Shown here: one piece after another, positions 25,316 to 37,520 of the stretch
Position numbering within the stretch: the stretch's first letter is position 1
Layout: every line of letters begins with the position of its first letter
From: Linanthus parryae
Lineage: Eukaryota; Streptophyta; Magnoliopsida; Ericales; Polemoniaceae
Length of the DNA stretch: 64,000 bases
Direction: 5' to 3'
Assembly: GCA_023055425.1 (NCBI GenBank)
Contig: JALGPY010000005.1
Location: forward strand, 4,613,501 to 4,677,500
Translations under genes and position numbers: made by a program
The notes under the pieces: generated by a model
Databases searched by the model: none
Told to the model about the DNA's origin: nothing
Seen by the model: only the letters and a program-made list of their open reading frames with translations

Positions 25316-28300
25316 CATCCTCAAAAAGAGAAAACGCTGTTCCCAGCAACTCATCATTGTCTTCATCTTCTTCTGGATTCTGCATCTCAGGATTCTTTTT
25401 ACTGCAGTCAATCTCTTCGTTAACTACTTCAGTTACCCCATCAAGTTCAAGTTTTTGGGAGCAACTCTCCTGAAGTAAGTGCCTGGGGCTCACTAGACTT
25501 TGGGGGCCTGCAGATGGGGAGTCATGTACTTCAGCACCATCTGCTCCACTTGAAGAAGGCCCGTTGCTTTGTACTGCGCGTAATCCATTGGTATCGTAGT
25601 CATCAGTAAGAGTGATGCGCACTTTAAATGCTCAGCTAGTGATAATACGGCCAAAGGTCTCTGATTCAGTATTGAAATGTCAGAATTCACTCTCCCCCAA
25701 AAATCCTGAATTGGCATACCGGTAAAGTCACTGTTCATCTGATCTAGAGAGGAAATTCTCAATCCTTCTTGATGATCCTGAATGGGAACATTTTCAAAAG
25801 TTAGTGCTGTTAAAAAGCCAGTGATGCGACAGTTTTTGTTTAGTGAAAGTTATCATTATACCCTTGTAACTAACAAAAAGGGTGTAATTATAATTGAGGA
25901 ATGAGGACAATAGTGTCATTTTTATGGTTGGAGGAAAAAAGACACAAAAAATCTCATCAACCCAAACTTTTTTCTTCCACCAACTTAACACTTCAAATCC
26001 AAAATCCACTCAAAAAGCTTACACCAAACCTTTAGAAAAAGTCCAAGAAGCCAAAAAGTGTATTTTGGATTAAAATCCACAAAAAAACTCACACCAAACC
26101 CACCCACAATATAGATCTTCTGAAAAGTTGATCTTCGGTTCCGCTTTTCAGAAATCAATCAATATTTAGGACAGTAGTTGAAATCATTATTCATTGGCAG
26201 ACGGAAAAGTATCACTTGTGTAAGTGGTAACTTACACAGCTAAGATCCAACCATCTAACACCATAGGATGAATTACTATCAGCTTGCATAAAATTTTGTG
26301 TGTTTGATCATCTTTTTGTATAAAGAAACAGTAAAAAATGTCGTTTTCTCCAGCATTTTGCCACTTTGAGTCCAAGGGAATTTATTTCAGTTTGAGAATA
26401 AAGTAGAACTTACCTCCATCAGAGCTTTCATTAGAGCTAAGTGCGGCTGGCTTTGAATGACAAATAACAGTTTGTGTTTGTTTGCTGACCTTCTCCCCGA
26501 CTGGATGAGATCCCACAGATGCAACACTTGGATAAGTACCTCCTGAAAGCATTCTGTACGTGAGAAAAAAAGAAAAAGATAAGGCCAAACGATACTTAGC
26601 TACACCAAATGGTTACCAAGAAACACAACACATAATGTGCTGATACATGTAAGCAATATATGGATACCTTTCTACAGCAACAAGAAGAATAGTTATCACT
26701 CATAAACAGCCCTTATTAAAGGGAAAGAACAACACCAAGGTTAGAAATCAACGTTTAGTGCGAGAATTAGTAACTAAAAGCTAGTAAGCTACTACTTTCA
26801 AAAAAGTTCATCACCTGCCGGTCCAGCTTGGCTTGATGCTATGGAAGTTATCGAAAACAGGCAGCAAATCCCTTCTTTTCATTTCCACTTCATGAAATTG
26901 GATCTGTTCAATCGCAAGTTCTCCAGCCAGAGTACTAGTGACACTTGGAGGAGGAGTCATCACATAAACACGGATCTGAGAGCAATGATAAAGAATAATC
27001 ACAGCCAAGAGAAGAACACAAGGTATAACTAGCATTGTACTACCAATACTTCAAGATACTATAAAGAACTATAGTTTGAAGCTACCATTTTCTTATGAAA
27101 AATGAACATTTCTAGGCCGAAGTGTTAATGAACCCCAACCCAGCGAAGCTATCATTCCACTTATATCAAGATATGATCCAGCGAGGTACGAACTCATGAT
27201 GGCTAAGGCCTCGTTTGGTTGGTGGATATAAAACAGTGGGATATAAGGTTTGATGGGAATGAGGTGGGATATGATTGTTGAGGGAAAAGACGGGATATGA
27301 AGCTTTGTTTTGCTGTGTTTGGATGTAGGATATGAGGCAGGATATGGTGCAGGATTTGAATTACCATGTTTGGGTACTACAGGAATAACTGTAGGATTTA
27401 TGTCAAATGAATCCTACAGTTTGATTACTACTCACAGCCCGGGTTTTCATTTTTTAAACTTATGTTGTATATAATATACATAAACACATTTTTCAAAAAA
27501 GTTCAATATTTTTGTGCTTATATTTTCCCTGACAATATCAAAGGTTTATCAAACCGTTTAATCAGAACCAGCCCGTACCAAGAAAAAAGTTAGTTTGGTT
27601 TGGGTTTCACGGACTATTGGGTAGGTTTGGGTAGAATATTCTCCAACCCCATGGTATATCAAAACCAAAACTAACTGATCCTGTGCTGTATAACTATAGG
27701 GGTAGTATGAATCTCAGCAAGAAATGTTGGATTAAATTTGAATTCAACATAATGGAGAGAAAGAAGTTTATATCAGAGAGAGAAATGCGTAGTCCCAGAG
27801 CAGGTGACATACACAAATAGTCACAATTATTTCAGAAAAGGTAAAAAAAAAATACCTTGGGGTTTTGCCAGATTGGTAGCATACACAAATAGTCACAATT
27901 ATTTCAGAAAAGGTAAAAAATTACCTTGGGGTTTTGCCAGATTGGCAATCTCCCAGAATTTATTTTCACCTCCATATTGGACAGATACCAGGGGGACCTT
28001 TCGTGGAGTTTCAGTGAATCACTTCTCACAATCTGTGTCCGACCATCTCCAACATCGTCATCTGTCTCCAACAACATTGTTCTGGGTTTACAGTCTAACT
28101 CTTGTTGTCCTGGTAAGTTACTTGCAGGAACAGGTTCCTCTCTCTCAGCCCAGTCTGATCGTCTACACACATCCCACCACTGTAAAGCTTCAGCCTTCAC
28201 CCTTAGCTCTTCACTCTCAGTACGCGTGGATGGGCCTGATCGTGTTCTCAATTTGCTGTCAAGTCCACATGTTTTAATCCCAACCAACGGAACAAGCTCA

Positions 28301-31300
28301 TATTGAACAACATGACCTGATGGAGTATAAACCAACAGATGCTGTAAGGACCGTTTGGTTCTTGGTTGAGTTTTTTGGGTTCCATGATAAACTGAATTAT
28401 GAAAAGCTGCAGTAACAGCACCAGATGGAGCAGAAATCGTCCCAGACACAGATAAAGCAGTGCCAGTTACTGAGCTAAGCAATCCAGAGTTGCTATCTCT
28501 TATCTGGCTAACAACAGAGAGAGTAACAAGTGGAGGAGGTTGAGAAGAAGGCTGGTTTATAGCAAAACATGAAGGAGACCACCATGGAAACGATGGGTAT
28601 ACAGAGGGAAATTCGCCGGAATCTCTCAGAGTGAAGCCAACATCGCTGCCAAAAGGAGAAATCACATAGATGTGGCACGTACACTTGTTTGAAATAACAG
28701 CAACCCACTGACTGCAATTACTGAAGCTAATGTCTTGGATAGTCTATCAAATAACAGGAAAAAAAAAAAAAAAAAAAGTTTAAAACCATATGGATAGAAA
28801 AAGTAATAAATGGTGTTAATGTTGACTAACCGCTGTAGTAAAGCCACGATAGAGCTTGTAAAGATGCAGATGAGCGGAGCTCCAGTCATGGGTTTTGTTG
28901 CCTGATCCATCGTGTTTGGAAGACGGTATGATCCGGAAAATGTTTATACTGTTATCATGTATTGAAGCTGTCACCAGGAGGGTCCCACTTGGGTCAAAAC
29001 ACAATGCAGATATAGGGCTTGTGTGAGCCCTAAACTGCGATATCGCCGCTCTGGAGACAAAATCCATAACCAGCACCTGTAACCAACCACAGGACGAAAT
29101 AAGACCTCATTCTTGGTGTGGGATGTCATATCTAAGCAAAGAGAGAAACCAAAAAACTGATCTATAACCTGTCCAAGCTATTGTGCAATAAATTTCCCTT
29201 TGTTATATAGGAAAGACTAGCATTGTTCCGTTTACCAAAAAAAAAGACTATCATTGTTTCAGAAAGAGGAGAGTTTTCTCTGCAGGAAATGCATTTTACT
29301 GAGGAAACAAGAAAGAATACATTTCCCCACAAGCTTGTAAGGACTGTTTGGATGAGCTGAAATAAGTGAGCGATAGAGCTTAAAAGCTCATTTAAACAGT
29401 AGTGTTTGGATGCGGTATATTGGTAATATTTTTGTTGAATTCGCATTTATTTTCACAATTCGAAATTTCCCCGGAAAAAAAATCCGGAATTCTGTAATAT
29501 ATCTGGAATTCCGGATTTAAAATCCGGACCGGATTTTTAGCCGAAATTTTGGATTTTTTGAGTTTGGAGAAGTTTGACCGAAATTCTCAGATTTTTTACC
29601 TTCCTCTACCTCTCAACTTAATCTCATCCAAACAGTCCCGTAGTAAGCACAGGGTTCCCCAATTTTGTATTCAGGGACACACTAGATAACAAGTACAGAA
29701 AACTAACCATTCCAGCATTCTCCGAATCTGATGACACAGGCCTACCAGCTTTCCAGCCTGAACTTGCTGGTGCCTGAGTACTTGTCCCATCTGCAAATCT
29801 AGAGAGTGTTTTGTAGCCTATATCACCCAGATTTACTATACCAGCTGCGAGCTGTTTGCTGGATTCCATAGCATAATGAGCCATCAAGCTACCATTGTTG
29901 AGTGATGTTGAAGGGCTAGCACCCCCAGATGCAGTAACTTTCTTGGGGCTCAAGCGAGCCTTACTTGACAAAAGAGGATTGTCAGAAGCATAAGCTAACC
30001 ACCTTGGACCCACAGCCATTGGACCGTAACCAATGTTAACTCCACCTAGTCCTTGTTCTCCAAACTGAGGCACGGGATAGGTGAGGACGCTGAACTTGTT
30101 CTCAAGCGTGAGTGCATCAATGCAGTATATCTACCATAAAGAAATGAAACAAGCATCTATAAGAGCTCTGCTGTCACAAATTTGCAAAAGCATGGCAATA
30201 AGCATTCAACTGGCCAGAAAATCTATTCAGAGCTTAGCAAAGATGTACCATAACACCTAGGCAGGAAAAGCCATTCACTTTACCTCTTTGCAGCTCATAT
30301 GCCCCACTCATATTACATAAAAGCTACGATGATTTACAGAAAGTGCAAGAAAAATTTTTGTGATAGCAAAGCAGCAACTTGATCTTACTAGAAAAGAGGC
30401 AAAATTAAGCAAGAAACGCCACACACAAAAAGGAACTAGAGATGCATACTATTCCTCTACCATGACAGTCATCTGCAAAATATAAGGCTGGCCATGGGTC
30501 AGACTGGGTTGGGCCGCGCCGAACCGGGTTGGAGATTTTAAAACGTGACCCAAGCCCAACCCAACCCATTGTTCGGGCCAACACTGAAACCCAAGTCCGA
30601 CCCATTTGAAAAAACTCTAAACCCAAACCCAACCCGTGGGCTAAAATGACTTCATTATTTATTTAAAATAATAAAAGTATAAATTAAAAAGTTAATTTAT
30701 ATTACGTTAAGTACACTATGACTGAAATTAATCATGCATTTAACACCTTTGATCATTTTTGAACAACTCTTTCTATATCAACTAATTAACATTACATGTT
30801 AAACACATCTTTTGTAATATACCTTTAGTTACGCTTGTATGTGTACTTATTTTTGTTGATATAAATAGTATAAGGAGATGGTTCGGGCCGGGCTGGCTGG
30901 GTTGGGCCAAAAGTACGAAACCAAACCCAGCTCATATGTTGGTCGGGCTCAATTATTGAGCCCAAGCCCATGACGGCCTGAAATTGGTCGAACCCAAACC
31001 CTTAATATTGCGGGCTGGTTGGGCGGGTTGGTTGGGTCACTGAGCCGATGGCCATCCCGCAAGTCTGCAATACATACTATTCACAGTTTCTCAAGCCATA
31101 GTATTCCATTTCTAAAGATCATGGATGTTGCAAGAAGCATGATGCTTACTTGTGTTGCAAGCCCCACTGCCACTATCCGAGGACTACATCTGACCATGTA
31201 CACAGGTGACCTGAATTTGATAACCTGCACAAAACAGTTGGACCTCATAGAGTAAAACTGAACAGTTGCGGGAGAGTTGACTTCCTTCCGCGACTGAGGC

Positions 31301-34200
31301 TCTGCAGTGTTATTATCTCTCCCTGAAATGTCCTTGCAACCATTTTTATGCAGGCTTAAGCTTGCCGATTCATCCCCTGTAACAACCAGCAGTAAAGGGT
31401 GCGACATTCTGAAACCTTCTTGATCACCTGACTTTACAGGAATGGGGAGCATCTGCAAGAATGTAACTGCACCGGCTCGCTTAGAAACCAACTCGCTGAA
31501 GTTGGTAGCATCCTCAACATCAAAGACTTGGAAACCATTTTGGTACCCAAGTAACAGCACATGTTTGAAAGAAGTCGGTCCAAGCTCTAATTTGTCAAAG
31601 CCAGCCCATGTTACCTGTTATTGCAACAGAAATTCAGAACATTTTCCTAGCAAAGAAACTGATAAAAAGCAGATTAACCCAAAAAAAGGACCATTTTAGA
31701 CTTCCTGTTGATTTTCACAGGCAATTCATCAAACATATACACTTTTCTAGACAATTTTCATAAACACCTTGATTCGGAACATATTCCTAGTGTAGATGGT
31801 GCTTTCCAGACAGACAGATCATAGCCACGTGGCAGCAATCCAGCACACCCAGCTGTGCTCTATACACACCGGATAACTACCTATTCTTATCCATGTGAGG
31901 GCTGCGAGACAGGGCCCTCGCGTACCAACACGGGACTTGTAGGGACTTAGTGGTTTGGAGGCTAGGGTAAGGCCCGTCGCGCGCATGCAACAACCAAGCT
32001 CGCGCGCGACCCTTTGTAACTGCTTTGGGCAGCTCAGGGACTTCGACAATTTCCTCGTTTGATTTCTTGGGGGCCATTACTGAGAAACACAAAGAACACC
32101 ATATTTTACAAGTCGGTTGCATGCAAGAGGAAAAGAAAAAAAAGTGGGAGAAGAGTATCCGCAAAATTTGACTTGGAAGTTTCAAATTGATTCACTCACC
32201 TTGCTGACGATTGGGTGCTTGAACTGCTTGGGAGAATGTATGAAGAATCTGGTCAAGAACTTGGTTGAAAGTTTCTGCTTCTTGTTGAGGATTCTCTCTC
32301 CGATGCATACGAACTTAGTAGCAACAACAATGGAAAAGTTCTAATTGAAGGAAGCAAAGGGTTTAAATAGTCTTCAGATCGAAGAGTCACGACTGCTGAC
32401 GTCTGCTGAGTCAGCAACGCTTCGATATCCGGCGAGATTGGCGACCCATCAAATCCTTCCAATTGTTCTTGCCTTGAAAATAGGCGAAAAATCATAGATG
32501 GCGTCTGATTAGCTTCACAGTGACCACGCTTCGTCAGAAATCAAACGACGCTTCTAAACCCTAGGCAATCATGGCTATGATCGGGGGCTAGGAATTTGAA
32601 TTTTCTTCAAAATTCAAAGCATCTGCGTGGGGCCCACGCACGGCTGATTTTGCGCGACAGCACAACGGATGCGCGCGTGACATTCGCGCAAAGGGGGCTA
32701 ATGTAGATGGTGCTTTCCAGACAGACAGATCATAGCCACGTGGCAGCAATCCAGCACACCCAGCTGTGCTCTATACACACCGGATAACTACCTATGCTTA
32801 TCCATGTGGGGGCTGCGAGACAGGGCCCTCGCGTACCAACACGGGACTTGTAGGGACTTAGTGGTTTGGAGGCTAGGGTAAGGCCCGTCGCGCGCATGCG
32901 ATACCCAAGCTCGCGCGCGACCCTTTGTAACTGCTTTAAGAGACTTAATGGTCATGTCCTATAAACCCGGCTTAACCTCATAACGGTCTCTGGTATGTAC
33001 GGTCAGGTGCCTAACGGTTCCTATATACACGGTCGAACGTGCTGTTATGGGGGTTACCATTAAACCGTCATTTATGGTGCATTAACTCCTTCACAACGGT
33101 CACTTCCTCACTATATATAGGATCGTTAGCCCTCCGTTGCGACAGTCTAGTGCAACCCAGCTACACGAGATCTTCCGGACTTACCGAAGCTCTGCCATTA
33201 AGCTGTCTCTCTCTCTCTCAGTTACCATTGCTTACCCTCTCCCTACACACACCCTACATCTCTCTGTGTCCTTGTTCTCTACTTGAGGTGCACACTTAGA
33301 TTCACACCTAGCAACTGATTGATAGGAGATTAACCCACAAAAAAACCTAAAATTTACAGTGGGAATTTGATGTTGCAGCACATTAATTCACCAAAATCAA
33401 TAGAGGAAATGCATTCATCATTAATCATTCTAGAGACAGTTAAAACTTCCCGTTTATTTTCACAGGCAATTCATCAAACAGATACCACTCCGTTTCTTTT
33501 CTTTCTCCCCCTTTTGACTTTTTTCACTATTCACTGGGTCACGTTGACCCGGTGATTTGGATAGCAAAACGAAGCAATTTTTTGACAATTCTTTCATGGT
33601 GTTGTAGAATAAGTGTTACTCTACAATGCCATGGGAAATTTATCAAAATATTATATCGTTTTGCCATCCAAATTGCCGGTCAAAGTGACCCAACTACGAG
33701 TGAAAAAGTCAGTAGCGGCAGAAAGAGAAGAAACGGAGTGGTACTATGCACTACACTTTTCATGAACACCTTGACTCAGAACACATTCCAAGCAGAGAAA
33801 CTGATTGATAGCAGATTAACCCGAAAAAAAAAACAAATTTTACGGGGGAATTCATTGTTGCATCACATGAATTCACCTCATTAATCACCTCCATACAGAA
33901 AATTTCAAACTTCCAGTTTTTTTCTCACAGGCAATTCATCAAACAGTTACTATGCACCAGAAATTTTTCATTTTTCATTGATTCAACTTCTTCTGATTAC
34001 TACTACTACATAAAAAAAGAGTTAAGTTTTCGAACCTGGTCCCTGAGATGATGATCTGTAGAGGAAGAGGAGGAAATGGAAGCGGCGGCGGAGCGGACGG
34101 CGGTAGTGGCGTTGGTGGAAACATTCTTGAGACAAGAAGAGATGATCTTCAAGGAGTTGGGCAACAAGCGATGATTGTTCTTAGCCTTGGCCTTCTTCAT
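25316..34200 (-). CDS. ATG18h: ATG18g/h-like autophagy protein (WD40 + BCAS3), copy B
   Basis: Eight coding exons on the minus strand: 34036-34200, 31150-31614, 29708-30130, 28831-29076, 27925-28743, 26815-26975, 26414-26553 and about 25316-25764. Phases agree across every junction if exon 8 starts near 25764. The start is ATG at 34200 (MKKAKAKNNH). Exons 2-5 form the WD40 propeller with LYRG in place of the canonical FRRG lipid motif. Exon 5 carries the BCAS3 domain (QHLLVYTPSGHVVQYEL, ELRVKAEALQWWDVCRR); exons 6-7 continue it (FHEVEMKRRDLLPVF). In exon 8 the frame that holds NQRPLAVLSLAEHLK stops making sense at about 25617, and coding resumes one frame over (VRITLTDDYD...). This suggests a one-base deletion in an A/T run. 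The last exon was not found. Introns hold a MITE, an hAT-like element, a deleted LTR element and a Stowaway element. Loss would affect only the C-terminal tail. Confidence 0.83.
27808..27945 (-). repeat. Duplicated exon-intron junction in ATG18 copy B
   Basis: Two tandem units (27808-27876 and 27880-27945) each carry the end of exon 5 (coding for WQNPK) with its GT donor. The right unit is used in the frame given for the gene; the left unit gives a second, decoy donor inside the intron. Confidence 0.85.
29340..29639. mobile_element. MITE in ATG18 copy B intron
   Basis: A 300-bp insertion missing from copy A. Terminal inverted repeats share GGACTGTTTGGATGAG. The flanking duplication is GTA (29337-29339 and 29640-29642), or TA. 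There are internal AATCCGGA-type repeats and no ORF. Confidence 0.75.
30479..31063. mobile_element. hAT-like element in ATG18 copy B intron
   Basis: An insertion of about 585 bp missing from copy A. The left end is AAGGCTGGCCATGGGTC; the right end as reverse complement contains GGGATGGCCATCGG. TCTGCAA flanks both sides (30472-30478 and 31064-31070), close to an 8-bp hAT duplication. Both arms are rich in GGGTTGGGCC/AACCCAACCC. No coding capacity. Confidence 0.6.
32027..32077 (-). pseudogene. Start of an antisense ORF kept in the deleted Tat element
   Basis: An ATG at 32077 opens MAPKKSNEEIVEVPELPKA on the minus strand, opposite to the element, and then runs into LTR sequence at 32026. It resembles the first residues of the plus-strand PMD gene at 38191 (MAKTRV...EIPDLPQAL): same place next to the polypurine tract and 3' LTR, same antisense direction. 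The rest of the gene was lost in the deletion. Confidence 0.6.
32702..33306 (+). repeat. 3' LTR of the deleted Tat element
   Basis: Begins TGTAGATGGTGC and ends AGATTCACA. A TATA box (CTATATATAG) lies near 33112-33120. The first 236 bp match 31791-32026 almost exactly. Confidence 0.9.
33485..33741. mobile_element. Stowaway-like MITE
   Basis: A 257-bp insertion with near-perfect inverted ends (CCACTCCGTTTCTT and its complement), flanked by TA on both sides (33483-33484 and 33742-33743). Absent from copy A. The TA duplication and CTCCGTTTC-type end fit Tc1/mariner-derived Stowaway elements. Confidence 0.82.
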
Positions 34201-35345
34201 CGTTTCACTGAAAACCCACCTCGAAAGACTAGGAATTTGAGTTGAGAATCAGCTGAAAGTACCAATTCCCCACCGGCCACCGCCAACGCCGATGCCGACA
34301 ACCATCACCGATCAAGAATAAGTAGGAGTGTTGAATATTGATTGCTGCTGCTTCGTATTGGGTCTGACTTTGTACACTATCTTCCAAAAATCTCACCTTT
34401 CTATACCCTCTTTATGTTGCTCCACTAGTCTCTTTACTTCAACTAACTGTGATGTCGCAACTCATTTTTTCATGTTCTAGTTGTCTACTTTCAGAGTTTT
34501 TCACCAAACTGGCCTTGTTATGGCCGACAAAAACGGAAGGGAAGAAATACGAATCTAGACATGTTAACCGACAGTGATAAAGTCTGTTCTTTAGGATAAA
34601 ACCGACGGTAGCACTATCGGTTTTAAGCTTTTCCCGTCAGAATCGAAACCGATTGTCAGAATATCGGTTCTTTATAACCGACTGTGCTAAAGTCGGTTTC
34701 ATACCGACATAACCGAGTTTTGTAACATTGGTTTTGTACTTAATCTATTAAACCTTCTTCTTCTATAGTTCTCTACCTCACGTTTATTTCATCTTCCCTG
34801 CTCTGTCCAGCGACGAACGAACAGACCACGCAGCGACACGAAAGTCAGCGACGGACGCCAAACACTGCGCAACCAATTCCAGCGACCTCGTCGGCTCTCC
34901 CTCTTCCTCTCTCTCACCGGTAAGTTCTCTTCCTCAATTCCTCTCTCTCTGCTCGCTCACCGTGACACTGTATTGCACTGCCCAAGCACAGAGAGAGTGG
35001 GTTTACATGTTAGAACAATCGGTTTTAATGCAAAAGAACCGAGCTTAGCACAATCGGTTTTTCATAACCGATATTGCGACTGTCGGTTTTCAAACGGGTT
35101 GGAAAAAGTTGAAACCGGCGGTGGTACTGTCGGTTTCTTTCCCAAGAACCAACAGTACTACTGTCGGTTTCAAAACGAGCTTAGATCCGTATTTCTTCTC
35201 CAGTGAGGGTTTCATCCGTTTTTGTCGGTCCCAACACAGGCAGTTTTGTGAAAAACTCTCTACTTTCATTCCCTCTATGTTCCAAAATGTGTGTTCTCTT
35301 TAACTTTCTTTGACTTGTTTGACTGGCTTAAGGTAACTATCTTAT
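34201..35345. other. Upstream region of ATG18 copy B with CGGTTT/ACCG repeats
   Basis: The counterpart of 4310-5345. It contains the same ACCGACAGT/GTCGGTTT direct and inverted repeats (about 34560-34740 and 35015-35175), including an extra ~87-bp block with three GTCGGTTT units not present in copy A. No gene is seen. Confidence 0.5.
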
Positions 35346-35372
35346 TTTATTTTTGAGGAAAAAAATATTTCA

Positions 35373-36600
35373 TTAAAGCTGGGAAGTCATGCCCAAAGTA
35401 TCATTATGTAATACATCATAAGCCCAGGTTGGGATAATCGAATAAAAATACATATCATCTTCGTATACTCCTTTCTTTGCGAATAAGTGGGCAAGTTGAT
35501 TTCCTTCTCGAGCCACAAAGGAAAATGTCACACCATTTAACCTTCTTGACCTCTGCTCACAGTCCATCAAAGCAGCTTTGAGATCAGCTAAAGAATTCGC
35601 CGTCGAGATTTTGTTCGCCACTACATGTCGAAGCAAATTAACTGCGTTCAAACAATCAGATTCGACGATTACGTTTGAAAAGCTCATTTCCTCGGCAAAT
35701 TTAAGACCATTTGCTATTGCTACGACCACAGCCACCAATGGAGACCTTAGTCTCGGTAGTTGACGGAAGCCACCACATCGGAAACTTCCTTGGCTGTCAC
35801 GAACACAGAAACCAACACCAGTAGCCACTCCCACTTCCAACCAAGACGCATCCACATTAAGTTTCAAAATCCCTGCTGCAGGAGGAGACCAGACCTGCGT
35901 CGCTGTGCTCGCCGGCAAAACATCCCTGAGCATTCCAAAAAAAGCAGCTTCCTTATACCAGTTGAGATAATCGAGACCCTGCCTTCCTACTTCACCTGCA
36001 GATCGACTAATGGCATTGAAAACCAAATCATTCCGGTTACGCCATAATGCCTCGACCGTAGTCGTAAACCTCCTACAGTGGGGTTTCGGCTGGGTTGTAA
36101 AGAAATTATAAATCCAATCATTCATCGTTCCTGCTAATGGGGTGCTGATCTCACTTCCCAATACTTCCACCCAAACTTGCATGGCAAAACTACAGTACAT
36201 AAAGACGTGGTCTTCATTTTCGATAGCAGCTTCACATCGCTTGCACTGCGGCAAAACCTCCACTCCTCTTCGTAACAAACTCGAGGCTACCGAAAGCGAC
36301 TCGTGCCACAACCTCCAGACATGGAAAACCAGCTTCTTAGGAAACTTCAATTGCCAAAGCTTTTGAAGCCATTCCCTGTTAACATTTCCAATAGAAGACG
36401 GAAGATTGCCCGTTGTTCGTCTGTATTGCATCATATACCCCGAAGCAACCATGTAATTTCCATCATCCGTATGTAGTCACGAAAATTCATCATCTAAATA
36501 AACTTCTAGAGGAATTGACGAAATTATCTCACTGTCAGAAGGAATAAAGAAATTACTGACCCCTTCTACATTCCAAGAGCCCGAATCATTCGTATAGATT
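35373..36600 (-). pseudogene. LINE ORF2 tail (zinc-binding RVT + RNase H), copy B
   Basis: The paralogue of 5374-6600. The ORF 35373-36452 has the same zinc-binding motif (CKRCEAAIENEDHVF) and RNase H-like domain. Here the third acidic residue is kept (IVESDCLNAV) but the Glu of the second motif is Val (LVAVVVAIANG). The in-frame TGA upstream (near 36480) is shared with copy A. Non-functional. Confidence 0.8.
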
Positions 36601-36636
36601 TATGAGTGAAAAACACATGAGAATGGGAGTTGCAAG

Positions 36637-36877
36637 TGTTTGGAATCGTATTCAGAAAGCCATATTTATGGTTGACTTAAGAATTCTAAATAGATAACTA
36701 TTTGCATCTTAATTTAGCAAACACGTGAGTATGCAAATGCTATTTATTATTTGTCATATAAATATGCATTATAAAGTTCAATGTTTCATACCTAAGATAA
36801 TCGGACATGCAGACGAGTTCAGGCATGCGCGAGATTGATTGTCAGTTATTTATGGAATATAAGTAAGGGTTCACAGT
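36637..36877. mobile_element. Left part of the shared solo LTR, copy B
   Basis: The first 241 bp of the LTR that is complete at 6632-8501, preceded by the same GCAAG. The Tat element starts directly after it, so the remainder should lie beyond the right window edge. Confidence 0.82.
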
Positions 36878-37503
36878 TGTGCACAAGAGATTCCGACGGG
36901 GGGACCTCCGTGTGCACCGTGTGTAGTGGATCAAGGATCGCACAGGAAGAGTGGGGTTGTGTGTAGGGAGAGAGTAAGTCAATAGCAATGTCTGAGAGAG
37001 AGACAGAGGTTTGGCAGAGCTTCCGCGTATGGCAGTGTGTTCTCTTTTTGTATGGAAAGGTTGACGATCTATATATACTGGAGAACATGACCGTTGTAGT
37101 GTGGTTAATGCGCCCATTGATGGCGGCTTAATTAGCTTAACCATAACGGCACGTCCGTCCGAGTATATAGGGACCGTTAGAGCACGTGGTGCGCGAATAC
37201 CGGAACCGTTACGAGGTTGACCGGGTTTGACCGGGTTGACCGGGTTTATGGAGCTCGTGCCATAAATCTCTCAAACAGTTACTAAAGGTCGCGTGCGGGC
37301 TTGGCTCGCACGCGACAGGGCTTACTCTAGCCTCCAAACCACTAAGTCCCTACAAGTCCCGTGCAGTGATATGCGAGGGCTCTGTCTCGCAGCCCCCACA
37401 TGGATCAGCTCGGCTGGTGATCCAGTGTGTATGGAGCACAATATGGTGTGCTGGATGGCTGCCACGTGGCCAAGATCTGTCATGTCAGAAAGCAGTATCT
37501 ACA
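36878..37503 (-). repeat. 3' LTR of the Tat element
   Basis: On the minus strand it begins TGTAGATACTGC and ends TTGTGCACA. A TATA-like stretch (TATATATA, near 37069-37077) lies in its promoter position. The first ~240 bases are clearly similar to the LTRs at 31791 and 32702. Confidence 0.88.
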
Positions 37504-37520
37504 TTAGCCCCCTTTCTGCG
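37504..37520 (-). promoter_or_regulatory. Polypurine tract of the Tat element
   Basis: Minus strand reads CGCAGAAAGGGGGCTAA directly before the 3' LTR. The same AAAGGGGGCTAA precedes the LTR at 32702. Confidence 0.85.

Larger units (their letters stand above)
31791..33306 (+). mobile_element. Deletion derivative of a Tat-family LTR retrotransposon
   Basis: Flanked by CCTAG (31786-31790 and 33307-33311). The 3' LTR is full (32702-33306, 605 bp); the 5' LTR is cut after 236 bp (31791-32026) and fused to about 675 bp of the 3' internal region, which ends in the polypurine tract AAAGGGGGCT just before 32702. LTR sequence is clearly related to the LTR at 36878-37503, in opposite orientation. All of gag and pol is gone. 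It sits in intron 1 of ATG18 copy B. Confidence 0.9.
28562..36877. repeat. Segmental duplication, copy B
   Basis: Direct copy of 1-6876. It ends at 36877, where a Tat retrotransposon inserted into the solo LTR shared by both copies. Private insertions in this copy are at 29340-29639, 30479-31063, 31791-33306 and 33485-33741. Confidence 0.93.

Noticed and set aside
27190..27440. Possible MITE beginning GGCCTCGTTTGGTT
   Set aside because: The start resembles known MITE ends, but no matching inverted terminus or target duplication was found.
27804..28306. Plus-strand ORFs of 157 and 126 aa
   Set aside because: They are antisense shadows of ATG18 exon 5 and the duplicated junction.
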